Source: Lactarius indigo (taxonomy: Eukaryota > Basidiomycota > Agaricomycetes > Russulales > Russulaceae). From it: a stretch of 64,000 bases of DNA. Positions 30,731 to 40,294 of the stretch are shown piece by piece. Position 1 is the first letter of the stretch. Every line of letters starts with the position of its first letter. The position numbers were made by a program, and so were the translations under genes. The notes beneath the pieces are model-generated. The model searched no databases. It saw only the letters and a list, made by a program, of their open reading frames with translations, and was not told the DNA's origin. The DNA lies in contig JAFKAC010000149.1 in the NCBI GenBank assembly GCA_025766275.1, positions 48,812 to 112,811 of the forward strand. Direction: 5' to 3'.

Positions 30731-32050
30731 TTAAAGGCGCCTCGCTCCTCGTCCCCAGGTTCCGCCGGAGCCAGAGCCCCATAGGTTCCCGGTGCGTTGC
30801 ACTGATGAGTCCGGATCCAAGTGGTCATGTATGTACTCGTCGGCTTCCATTCCAGTTGTTACCCTGGACGGCCCAGACACCATGGCATTGATATCGCTAA
30901 TCTGGTTGGTGGGAGGGGGTATAAACGCTTGAAGGGCGTTCTCGGTCACGTGATCGAGGTCTACCACCGACTCATCTAGATTCTCAAGGACAGTTTTTTT
31001 TCCAAAGATTTGTGAGATCGAGCATATTCCGCGTTCGTGCACGGCTAAGAATTACTCGAGAATTGAAAATATTGGTCTCCGCCAGATTGTATTCGTCGGC
31101 CGATGGGCTTTCGTCAACAGGAGGCGGCGGGTAATCCTTGTCATAGGTCCCAGAATGGTGGCGTTCAAGCCACGTTCTCCAATAATCAAAGATGGTCTGT
31201 CCAAATTCATGCGCGTTGAAATAGTTCCAGGCTAAATTGTACTCGGTTTTCAATACCAGCGTGTCCGCGTCTGTAGAGGGCTGCGTGTTAAGCAGTTTCT
31301 TTTCCCATCTCACTGATATATTGTCTGAAAGCCATTTATGTACTAGCTCGGCTGGATATCCTCTGTGGATATAGAGGCTGACAAGGCCTCTCAATGCTTC
31401 ATGGTAGTGTTCGTGCGTACTACTAAGCACCGCCAGTCGTGACATCTCGCCCAAAAATGTGCCTCTTTTAACGTCGAGGGGATGAGCGGATATCCATGGA
31501 ATTCTTTCTTGGTGGTTCCCGGCCTTGCGGTAAGGCTTATACTGTAGATTATTATTACCGTCTTGGTATAATAGCATATCTAGGAAAGGCTGCGACGGCC
31601 CGGGTTGTGCCCACTCGATAACACAGTTATCAAATCGAATAAGTGACTCCAATAAATTAATCGCCTCCTGATTAGTGTCGGCGTAAACAATAGCAAGGCA
31701 GTCATCGATGTAGCGCCCGTAGAAAAATATATTTGGGTGCTCTAGGACTCCCGACTTTCGCTCAAAATAAAAACCAAACAGATTGGCTAAGTCGGGGCTA
31801 TCCGCAACTCCCATGGCGAGACCATTAAGTTGTTGATAGATTTGTCCATTAAACTGTGTTAAAAGCTGAGTATTACCCACCCGCAGCATGTCATAAAATA
31901 ATTGCTGCACCCGCGTATTATGCGGTTCATGGCGGTCCGGTCGCGCGTTCCAATAGTGTTCGAAGTATAGTTCCGCAACAATTTCGGAGCATCGTTCTAA
32001 TGGTATGTTTGGGTAAAACGCGACAACATCCCCTGTAACAATGTAGGGGG
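30731..32050 (-). pseudogene. Penelope-like reverse transcriptase, 5'-truncated, no GIY-YIG domain
   Basis: The minus strand opens at about 32050 with RT motif A (VTGDVVAFYPNIPLERC, catalytic Asp). The Penelope-type motif QLNGLAMGVADSPDLANLFG follows, then catalytic FYGRYIDDCLAIVYA, then HPLDVKRGTFLGEMSRLAVL and RGYPAELVHKWL, all in Penelope-like order. A frameshift in an A8 run near 30990 separates NLWKK from the tail VLENLDESVVDLDH. The tail ends (RGARRL) with no GIY-YIG endonuclease. Endonuclease-deficient Penelope elements (Athena, Coprina) are known to attach to telomeres. Here the 3' side faces TTTAGGG repeats in the expected antisense polarity. The missing N-terminus (before motif A) fits 5' truncation. 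Confidence 0.85.
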
Positions 32051-32066
32051 GTAAAAGCTAATTCGG

Positions 32067-32098
32067 TAAAGGGTTAATGGTGGGTTTATGGGTTTAAT
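32067..32098 (+). repeat. degenerate telomere-like tract at the 5' side of the Penelope element
   Basis: AAAGGGTTAATGGTGGGTTT followed by ATGGGTTTAA contains four GGGTTWA-like words on the plus strand, just past the truncated 5' end of the RT. It could be decayed telomere repeat that capped the element; the match is loose. Confidence 0.4.
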
Positions 32099-32140
32099 CT
32101 CTCCATTTGAGATCCAATATAGTCCCTCATATATAGGATG

Positions 32141-32626
32141 TATAAACATGGGCGTCGAAAGTTCATCTGCATCAGCAGATAGGTCGTGTTTGTACTTGAA
32201 ATATATGTTTTATTGTATTCCGAGTAGAATGGTATATTCTGGGAGCCCAAACCGGCCGCGTATAATGAGATACGATATACGCGGCACCTTTTGGGTTCCA
32301 ATATTTCCCAAACTGGCCGCGTATAATGAGATGCAATATACGCGGCACCTTTTGGGTGTCCATATCGACCGCGTATAATTGATCTCATTATACGCGGTCG
32401 ATATGGACACCCAAAAGGTGCCGCGTATATTGCATCTCATTATACGCGGCCAGTTTGGGAAATATTGGAACCCAAAAGGTGCCGCGTATATCGTATCTCA
32501 TTATACGCGGCCGGTTTGGGCTCCCAGAATATACCATTCTACTCGGAATACAATAAAACATATATTTCAAGTACAAACACGACCTATCTGCTGATGCAGA
32601 TGAACTTTCGACGCCCATGTTTATAT
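32141..32626. repeat. 486-bp near-perfect palindrome (fold-back element)
   Basis: Two arms of about 240 bp are inverted copies around a TGATCTC centre near 32383: left TATAAACATGGGCGTCGAAA, right TTTCGACGCCCATGTTTATA. Translations from the two strands give identical peptides over the whole arm, so the arms are essentially identical. Each arm holds two sub-repeats GGCCGCGTATAATGAGAT with ATATACGCGGCACCTTTTGG, which recur in the array at 41962-42706. Open frames inside are palindrome artefacts, not genes. Confidence 0.95.
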
Positions 32627-33346
32627 ATTGACCACATATATCAACTCTCATTATACATAGTCCATATATTTATTTCTGTTTCCGTTTCTGTTTCTACAAT
32701 TATGCTTAGTCAGCAGCTCCTTCCCTGATGTTCTCCCTTGATATCCCCCTTGAAACCCAGTCAAAACCCTGATGAACAAAACAGGATAGGATTTAATTTA
32801 ATTGAATTGATTCAATCAAATTCAACTTTCCAGACTATATCCAATCAGATTCATTTGTGTGTTGTAAATAATTGATATTTGTTGCATGCAATTGCACAAC
32901 AATTGATTTCACCTATTGAATCTTATTGATATCCATTGAATCTTACTGAATGTTGTTGAACCATGCACAAATGTGGAGAATTGAATTACATTGAGTTCAG
33001 TTGAGCTGAGTCCATTCTACTGCAGTACACAACAAAAGAAATCATTCTACACTACCAAGAAACTACCAATTCAACTGAGGCTCCAGTGAGGTCTTCAAGC
33101 TGGCATTGAGCCAGTAGTTTTCTTCTTCATCACCTTGAGTTTGCACCAGGTATATGTCTGTAGATATAATTGGGTTAGATTGTGTCAGGTGAGAAATGAA
33201 TGACTTACTATGCAGGTATCTTTGTCCAACTTGTTTCATATCTTCACAAACTTGTTGCATGTCACTTGATGGTCCTTGAGGAAGTTGATTGCATAGAGGT
33301 TCCTATGGGGCTGTGTTAGGACAAGTGATTGAAATGATCCTAATAC
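32627..33346. other. AT-rich non-coding stretch
   Basis: Rich in ATTGAATTGAATT-like words with short pyrimidine tracts near 32670-32700. One 65-codon minus frame (33063-33260) has no recognisable content. Any 3' LTR of element D would be expected here but no termini could be fixed. Confidence 0.3.
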
Positions 33347-35760
33347 CTACCTTGCAGTTGTGCTCTTTCCAGGGCACATGATGCCTGCTTTCTTTATCTT
33401 GGTCTTTGAGGTGCTCTTATCAGTCTTGCTGGTTGCCTCCAAGGCATCACCAGTCAACACTGCTCCAGGCATTGGAGCCATTCTCACTGTGTCCATCAGT
33501 GTCATTGGCACATTGTCAGTTGTGTTGGTGGACTTGCATTGGGGGCCAGGCTTTGCAGGGATGCCATTGGTGGCAGTTGACAGTGCACCTTCTGAAGCTT
33601 GGTCAGGGGTGCTTGCCATTGTGTCCATCATCCATGTGTCATCGTTTGTGCCAGCTGAGTTGGGATGAGGAGCAGGCTCTAGCAGGGTGTGGTTGGTAAC
33701 TGTTGTGATAGCATAAAGGGCATACCTTCCTGGGTTTGGATGTTGGCATCTTCCAACAGCAGTACTGGAGGGGTAGTTGGGACAGGAGTCTTCTAGATGA
33801 TGCTGGTGCTGGGAATCAAGTTAGCAAAATGGGGTGTGTGGGGTTGCAGAGACATACAGTGGGTTTGAGATAATCTTTGTGAAAGTGTGTTGTTAGTCAC
33901 ATAGAATGCAGGTGGGATGATAGTAGATGTACTATGGACATCTCTGTGTCAGGGCCACCAGTTGTCACAGCAGCATGTTGAGTATTGGATGGTCCTGGCA
34001 GACCTTTGGGGGCACCAGACATCATGGGACCCTGATCCTCATGCATGGTGGGTGTGTTGCTGCCATCTGTTGCTGTAGGCACAATGGGTGGTGCAGGTTG
34101 AGTGGAAGGGGTGATGGTTGAGATTGGGGAGTCAAGGGTCAGACAAGAAGTGGATGGTGACATGGGAGACGTGCCACATTGTGCGTCGAGTGCCAGAGTG
34201 TGCATTGGATTGAGAAGTGGATGGTGACATGGGAGACATGCCATGTGTGCACCAAGTGCCAGAGCATGCATTGGATTGAGAAGTGGATGGTGATGTTGCA
34301 GACACACCATGTGTACTCCATCCCACCATATCTGTGGGGCAGTAGTGAGTGCAGAGGAAAAGGAAGGGACCCCATGCACCACACTTGCGACACATCTTGT
34401 ATTGTGGACAATGGATCTCGTCGTGATTAGCATTGGAACAGAAGCATCGCCCATACCACCTTCCCTGAGTGGCAGCTGCAGTGGTTGGTGGGGAGGGCAC
34501 AGTGAAGGAGGTGGTTTCATCAGGGGACATCTCCTGACATATCCATTCTTCTGCTTGTTGCATGGTAATCACCTCGGTGACCATCTCTGCACGATAGAAG
34601 ATACACCGATACGATTGGTGCTCCTGGCTTTGACAATGTTGGCAGGCTGGCCTTGGTCTCATGGGGCAGTCACATACAAGGTGGTGAGGACTATTACACT
34701 GGTAACACCATCGTCAGCAGGGTCTGTCGATGAGTCAAGGAAACTTGACTGGTCCACCATGTCTGGGGGAAAAGGGGATGGCATAGTGGGAATGGTGTTG
34801 TGGAGCAGGGAGTGCAGTGAGATGAGCATACTTGTCAGCGATGGTGGTGAGGGCTCCTGCATACTGCAAACATCTTTTTGTACTGGCTAGTATTAGGTCC
34901 ACCATGAGCTGGTCTGCTCTGAGTTTTCAGGCATCCTCTTCTCGCTTCTTGTGTTTTTCATCCAGCTCCTTCAGAGCCACAAGTCCTGTGTGTAATTGAG
35001 TTATTTTGGCAGTGAGGTGTGGGGAGTTAAGCTCAATCAGGGTTTTGTCCAGAGCACAGGTGTGGATGTCGTTTGGATCAAAGAACTGGAGTTGCTCTGC
35101 AGTGAATGGGGGAGCAGAGATGTTGGGACACAGAGTAGACAGGTAGATGGTTTTGCCATAGTGAGGGTGTTCTTGCCGCATTGTTCCCACTACCTTGGTG
35201 AATCCTTTGCGATAGTAGATGTACTTCGCAATGTGGAATCCACCCTCAGGTAGTGGGATTTGCAATGGGTAGTACTTGGGCAAGCCGGGGGTGTTTGGGA
35301 AGAAGGGGGCACCTGGGTCATCAGTTTCTTCGCTAGGGGTGTTGGGTCTGTTGTAGTTGATGGGGGTGTGAACTCAGATGGGGGTGAGTGGTGTAGGAGG
35401 GGATTCTAGTGGGGGTGGTGGTGTCGAGGGTGTCGGTGATGGTACAGGTGCCTCAGGTGATGGTGTAGGGTTTTGACGAGGAGGGGGAGTTGGTGAGTAT
35501 TGGCCTTCCTTGGGTGTAGATGGCATGAGTTCCCCTGGTTCTTGTTCAGGGGAGCAGGGGATGATGGGTACTGGGTTGATGGTCACAGTAGACCGGGGAG
35601 AGTCTGTGGATGGTGGTGGTGGTGACAATCGAGGGATTCCAGGGATGGTGAATGACAGGTTGGTGACAGCGATGGTTTCACCATTGAAGAGGGCAGTGAG
35701 TTGGGGATCCACGTTGAGGACATTGACGAGGGTTGTGTCAGGGACTGGGGTGGTAGCCAT
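33347..35760 (-). pseudogene. element D ORF3: accessory zinc-knuckle ORF after integrase, decayed
   Basis: Begins ATG at 35760 (MATTPVPDTTLVNVLNVDPQ), 41 bp after the integrase stop and in the same orientation. The first frame is Pro-rich. The next (35283-34927) has PKYYPLQIPLPEGGFHIAKY and LQFFDPNDIHTCALDKTLIE, which aligns gaplessly with IDIFRPEHPARTEVDKAL of element B ORF3. Cys-rich knuckles follow near 34640-34330 (CQHCQSQEHQSYRC, CFCSNANHDEIHC, CRKCGAW). Stops and frame changes at about 35370, 34927, 34660 and beyond break it. A 67-bp direct repeat occurs at 34151-34320. Function unknown; nucleic-acid binding is suggested by the Cys motifs. Confidence 0.6.
34151..34320. repeat. 67-bp direct repeat, two full and one partial unit
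   Basis: GTGGATGGTGACATGGGAGA ... GTGCATTGGATTGAGAA occurs at about 34151-34217 and 34218-34284, then begins again at 34285. It lies in the C-terminal part of the element D ORF3 remnant and repeats the residues VTIHFSIQC on the minus strand. Confidence 0.8.
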
Positions 35761-35800
35761 GGTGTTGTGCTGCTAAAGGGTTTGATTGAGGGTGTTCTCT

Positions 35801-36486
35801 TTATATCTTTCGTCCAGCCCTTGTGGCGGATGGGTGTGAACAATAGTAGTCTCTAATTGTGTCCTTGGTGTGTGTTAGATTGGTCACAGGTTCCCATGTG
35901 TTGTCACTTGTGGGGAATCCCTTCCACTTTACCAGGAAGTGGAGTTTGCACCCTCAGCCTCATTCCTGGGTGTCTTCAATTCACTCCACTTCATATTCTT
36001 CTTCTCCATTGATAAGGTCAGGTGGAGGCCAGGTGAAGTTTGTTCCGTGCATCTCCATCTCCTTATACAGTGTGAGAAGGTTTGTATGAAATACAGGGTG
36101 AATCTTCCATGATGTGGGAAGTTCGAGCTCATAAGAAACATCTGAAAGAACCTTTGTTATTTTAAGGGGTCTGTATCTTTTGGGGGCAAGTTTGCTTGTG
36201 GGATAGAAGGTGTGGAGGTTGTTCCTTCTAACCATACATAGTCCCCTTGTTGATAAGGTGTGAACCCCATTTTGCCTCGCTGTGCCATGAGGTGTTGTGC
36301 ATGCCTGATGCTGTCCTGGGCATGCTGTCTAAGGACCAGCAATTCTTCTAATCGTTGATCCACTGTGGGACAACTTGACAGTTTGGGGATCCATGTTGTA
36401 TGAGGTTCCCACCCCATAAGGAGTGTGAATGGAGGGTGTTTGGTTGTGGTGTTTGTCCATGAATTGTGCATGAATTGTGCCATGGG
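35801..36486 (-). pseudogene. element D integrase C-terminus with chromodomain
   Basis: Minus strand from the LTR edge at 36486: MAQFMHNSWTNTTTKHPPFT, a GPF-type region with LEGTT and KLAPKRYRPLKITKVLSDVS, WKIHPVFHTNLLTLYKEMEM, then the chromodomain end [20 protein letters not shown], stopping at 35801. Frame changes near 36190 and 35985. Upstream integrase, RT and gag are absent because an LTR-containing insertion lies at 36487. Confidence 0.85.
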
Positions 36487-37798
36487 TGTAACGTGTAACG
36501 CCGTCACGACGTTAGCTCGACTTGAGCTCGATTAAGGCGACTCCTATGACTTAGCTAATCACGCGCAAAGGCGTATGGCTTCGAAGGCGGTTCTAGATGT
36601 ACGCAGACACTAGGATCTTGGACGAGGCACTTCCCTAGATGGGAGGCACGGCTTTAGAGATGAGAATGAAAGAGACTAGAAGTGACGATTGAAGAAGACC
36701 AAGATAGCGCATCTTGGTCTTCCGCAGCTACCTTAAATACAAGAAGAGCAGGCTTTCAAGCGCTGCTATGAGTCACCGTAACGTAGCGTCCAACGTATCG
36801 CATAAGTACCGCAATCCTAATACTACTACTACCTGTACTAGGATCGAGTCATCCCTCAACGCCTAACTCCTACCGTAAACCCCGAGTCCGTGACTAATAT
36901 ACCTTACAGCCGTAGCCACAACCGGTACAGTAAGGGTCCGATGCGAAAACCGTAACATAACGCCACTACAGGGGCATTAGGTATGACCTGTACCAAGTTA
37001 GTCAAGACACGAGAGTACAAGCTCGAAGGCTTGACTTCAGTAGAATGGTGCATAAGAGTCACAAGGATGTAAGTCACTTGGACTATAGAGAAGGGCTAAG
37101 GCGTGAAAACCTAGCAGAATGGGGTTCACAAGACAGGGAAAAGCGCAGAGGTGTTCCGTGTTAGATGAGTGTCGTTATTACACAAGAAGTCTAGTCTACT
37201 GTACAAGCTAGGTAGTGCTAGGTTTAAATATGGGTAAGGCTGTATGGTCGCTGCAAACAGATGGCACCATTGCCAGATTGAGGGATAAAGGGAGACACAC
37301 AGGGAGAACAAAGCACAACAGTATATGGAACAAGGGCAAATCACATGGGTTCACATGTGAGTGGGAATGGGATGGAAACTAGCACATGTCAAGCTTTATC
37401 ACAAGAGATCGCTGATAAGCAGGGTGTGTGATAGGAACCAGGTAATTGTAAAGTCTGTGTTATTGTACAGGTCTTGTGGGATGTCAGGGATGGAAAGGTA
37501 AAGTAAAGAAAGAAGCTGACTGATACGATATAAGAGTCCATGACTAATACTACTGTTGGGCCATAGTCATAACCAGCCATGAGTCATATGATCATGAGTC
37601 AGAGTCTGTATTGTAACAACAAGGTAAGTAACAGAATATCACAAAGTTCAAGGGACACATTGTTCTACGACAGGACAAAGGAGAGTGTGTAAAGAGAACA
37701 AGGCATTGTATTTCATAGCAATAAGACAACAGACATCTTCACTTAATACCTGTGTGACTGAGAACCTTTAGAACCCATGTCCCTGGTAGGGCATAACA
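36487..37798 (+). repeat. probable LTR or LTR composite interrupting element D
   Basis: TGTAACGCC (36487-36493 continuing at 36958 after the nested solo LTR) starts where the integrase reading frame ends; ...GGGCATAACA closes at 37798. The last 100 bp (TATTTCATAGCAATAAGACA, AGAACCTTTAGAACCCA) match the end of the solo LTR at 47106-47683. No target duplication was found, so it may be two different LTR pieces. 36958-37700 holds no supportable gene. Confidence 0.4.
36494..36957 (-). repeat. solo LTR, family A, TSD TAACG
   Basis: 464 bp, plus-strand ends TGTAACGCCGTCACGACG...AAAACCGTAACA; same orientation and family as 4909-5420. Perfect duplications TAACG at 36489-36493 and 36958-36962. It sits 7 bp inside the LTR-like terminus that begins at 36487. 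Confidence 0.95.
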
Positions 37799-38022
37799 AT
37801 AACCCTTCATGCCTTACTAGTTGGCCCAGTGGCACATGACCTTTGAACTCAGGCCCTAGCGCTGGTCCATTAGCAACTCAACTCCAAGTGTTGGACTTAG
37901 GCCAGGGAGGTTGTCCAGTGTCCAACCTCAGTGACTAGGTATGAAGCTGCAGGAGTGCCTTTCAGACCTTTCAGACCTCAGCATAGGGGTTTATATAGAA
38001 GACCTTAGGAGTCGTTGCACAC

Positions 38023-38835
38023 TGTTACAGTTCCGAGGGACCGTACTGTCATGCCACTGTCGGGGCGTGCGTCTGGTCTGTAACAGGTCCTACCTTAGGC
38101 AAAGGATACTGAGTCGACCCGCTGCTGGGCAGAACGGCGTCTAAGTCTGATGGGTGTTCCTTGATATAGCTCAAGGCAACAAGGCTTCAGAGAAGAGGGC
38201 TGTGATAGAGATGAAAGGAAAGTACTGAGGGGACTAGACAGTATATTGACGAAGCCAAAGCTAAGGAAATACAGAGTATACTACAGGGTTTATATAGCTA
38301 GCGTTCGGGGATGCCAGCGAGGCAGTACAATGCCAACGAGGCAAGTGCCAGCAAAGCGGGTGCCAGCAAAGCAGATGCCAGCAAGTCAAAGTAGCGAAGG
38401 AGAAAAAGAAGGGAGGAGGAAGAACAGAAGAACATGAGGCGTTCATGACACGTATGGGTTTTCAACGGAGCTGAGCTTGATGTTTGGGTAGAGTCGGAAC
38501 TCGCTATTCTCAAGCAAGTCAAGTTTGGGGTACTTGTGTCACTCAAGGAGTTCACAAGTGAGCGGGTTTCAACAGGATACTACTTGGTATTCAAGAACTA
38601 AGAGTAGACAAGCATTTGTGCTACTCGATGCACTATGTCTTATACTCACACAGACTGGGGTTTTCGGGGGCCGTTTTCTACAAGCCACGTCACTAACTAC
38701 TGCTATGTGGACGATTTGTGATATGAGCACCATAAGGCGTGCTTTGACGAGACTGATACTTCTGCAAAACTTTGAGGGTCTATACTTCACTGTGCATTGC
38801 GTGATGTGATGTGATGATGTCACGTGACCATGACA
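38023..38835 (-). repeat. solo LTR, family B, TSD CACAC, interrupted by a second solo LTR
   Basis: Plus-strand ends TGTTACAGTTCCGAGGGACC and CACGTGACCATGACA match the element B LTR. Perfect duplications CACAC at 38018-38022 and 38836-38840. The self-primer word TAAGAGTAGAC is kept (about 38599). A family G LTR is nested at 38047-38450. Confidence 0.95.
38047..38450 (-). repeat. solo LTR, family G, nested in the family B solo LTR
   Basis: 404 bp; minus strand TGTCATGAACGCC...GGCATGACA. It matches 48707-49121 (opposite orientation), including the GCTGGCATC-type repeat block and TATATAAACCCTG. Flanks CGTAC (38042-38046) and CGTAT (38451-38455) are a one-mismatch target duplication. Confidence 0.9.
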
Positions 38836-38840
38836 CACAC

Positions 38841-39403
38841 AGTGCTGATCTAACTTGGCTGTTAACTGCCACATGACAGGAAGCCAGTGTTGTGAACGGA
38901 ATGAGTCAGCATGACTCATGATAGTCTTGTGACCCCTCTGTATTATGAAAGCAACATGCAAGCTTGAATATTGAAGGTATTCTGAGATTGTCTTCTACTG
39001 AATGTGTCAGATGGATCCTTGTAAGATAGGAGTAGGCCACATCAGGGTGATGCACAAGTGTGTAGTCGAAATGTATTTAAACAGTGAGTTTGTGACTGGA
39101 ATCACAGAATTGTCTTGCCCATCTTTCACTGCCATCACAAACCCTTAGTCAGAAGTCACATGGAAGTGGGCGACATCACACCAGCACAGAAGACGATATG
39201 ACTGCAGAGGTGTGAGAAGTTAGCTGATGGGGAGGCAAGGTGCTCTTGGTGGTGTTGAAGCATGGGATGTACTGCTGTCTCTTCTTTGTTGTGTTGTATT
39301 GTTGGTCTGATAACTTGAGGAAAAGGAGGGATTGTTATATTTTGGGTGTTTTGGGGATGAACTCTCACTTATTGATTGTAGCTGGGATTGTGAGTAGTTA
39401 ATC
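38841..39403. other. no supportable gene
   Basis: Short frames only. It contains TGTCACGTGACC-like debris at the left edge and otherwise unremarkable sequence. Confidence 0.3.
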
Positions 39404-39792
39404 TGTCATGGACTCAGTGTGGATATATCAGATGTACGATAGTGATGACTTGAGCCTAGTAGTAGTTGTACTAGGGTTTGGGATACTTACACGATTGATT
39501 GGATGCTACTTAGGTGGCAGTTTTTAGTCTGACGTTACTTGTATTTAAGGTGTACTGGAAAGACCAAGATATGCCATGTTGGTCTTCTTGAATTGTTAGT
39601 TGTTCTTCATTGTGAACTGTTCATCTCTGAGATTGGGCAGAGATTGTCTGTAGGCTTTGAGCTGAAGTGCATGGGAGCATATTACTTGCCTTTGAGGCAT
39701 ATGGTTAGAAGGATGTTTGAGTGCCCCTATTTGGGTTAGACCATTGGTGCTTTGAAAGCTGAGGTTGAGGTAACAATTGCAATGGGATTACA
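39404..39792 (+). repeat. ancient, strongly diverged family A LTR
   Basis: TGTCATGG ... GGGATTACA. It keeps ACTTGTATTTAAGG, GACCAAGATATGCCATGTTG and GTCTTCTTGAAT in the order of the solo LTR at 24342-24864. Many CG sites of the younger copy are TG or CA here (CGATACGTTGGA versus CGATTGATTGGA), indicating long exposure to C-to-T decay. No target duplication remains. Confidence 0.65.
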
Positions 39793-40294
39793 GGGATGGA
39801 GCAGGTGATGGGGTATGTGTTGGGGAACATGTAAGAGTTGAGCTTTTGGTAGGATGTTTGTGTGTGTAGCCTTCCAGGATTATAGTTGAAGTAGAGTTGA
39901 TGATGTTATGACTGTGGTGGATGAGTTGAATGAAAAGGAAGCATTTAAGGTTGGATTAGCAGGTTGTAAGTGAGTTGATATAGGTTGGATGAAATATGGT
40001 GGTGTAGTGGATTTATAGGTATGTATTTTGGAGTAGAGGGTGGGGTGAGTGAATGAAAAAGGGATGCTTACATAATCAAAAGTGAGGGTAGATATAGCGT
40101 GAGATGATGATGTCAGGTGTGGATGTCTTCTATTGTGGATGTCTTCTATGTTAGAGATGGCAAGAGGGAATGGGTGGGAGGAGAAGGAAGATGTTTCGAA
40201 GTGTGAAAAAGCAGACAGATAGAGAGGACAAGAGGGATGGCAAGTATATTTGTGGAAATTGGTCAACAGATGGTACATAAAGGACGAAAAGGGG
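39793..40294. other. possible 3' flank of the 40295 gene
   Basis: TG-rich sequence with short open frames on the minus strand. No motif supports a separate gene. Confidence 0.3.

Noticed and set aside
30801..30830. CTGATGAGTCC hammerhead-like word on the plus strand
   Set aside because: No GAAA follows at the right distance and it is on the sense opposite to the Penelope element.
32086..32651. Matching ORFs on both strands at 32 kb
   Set aside because: Identical translations come from the palindrome, not from genes.
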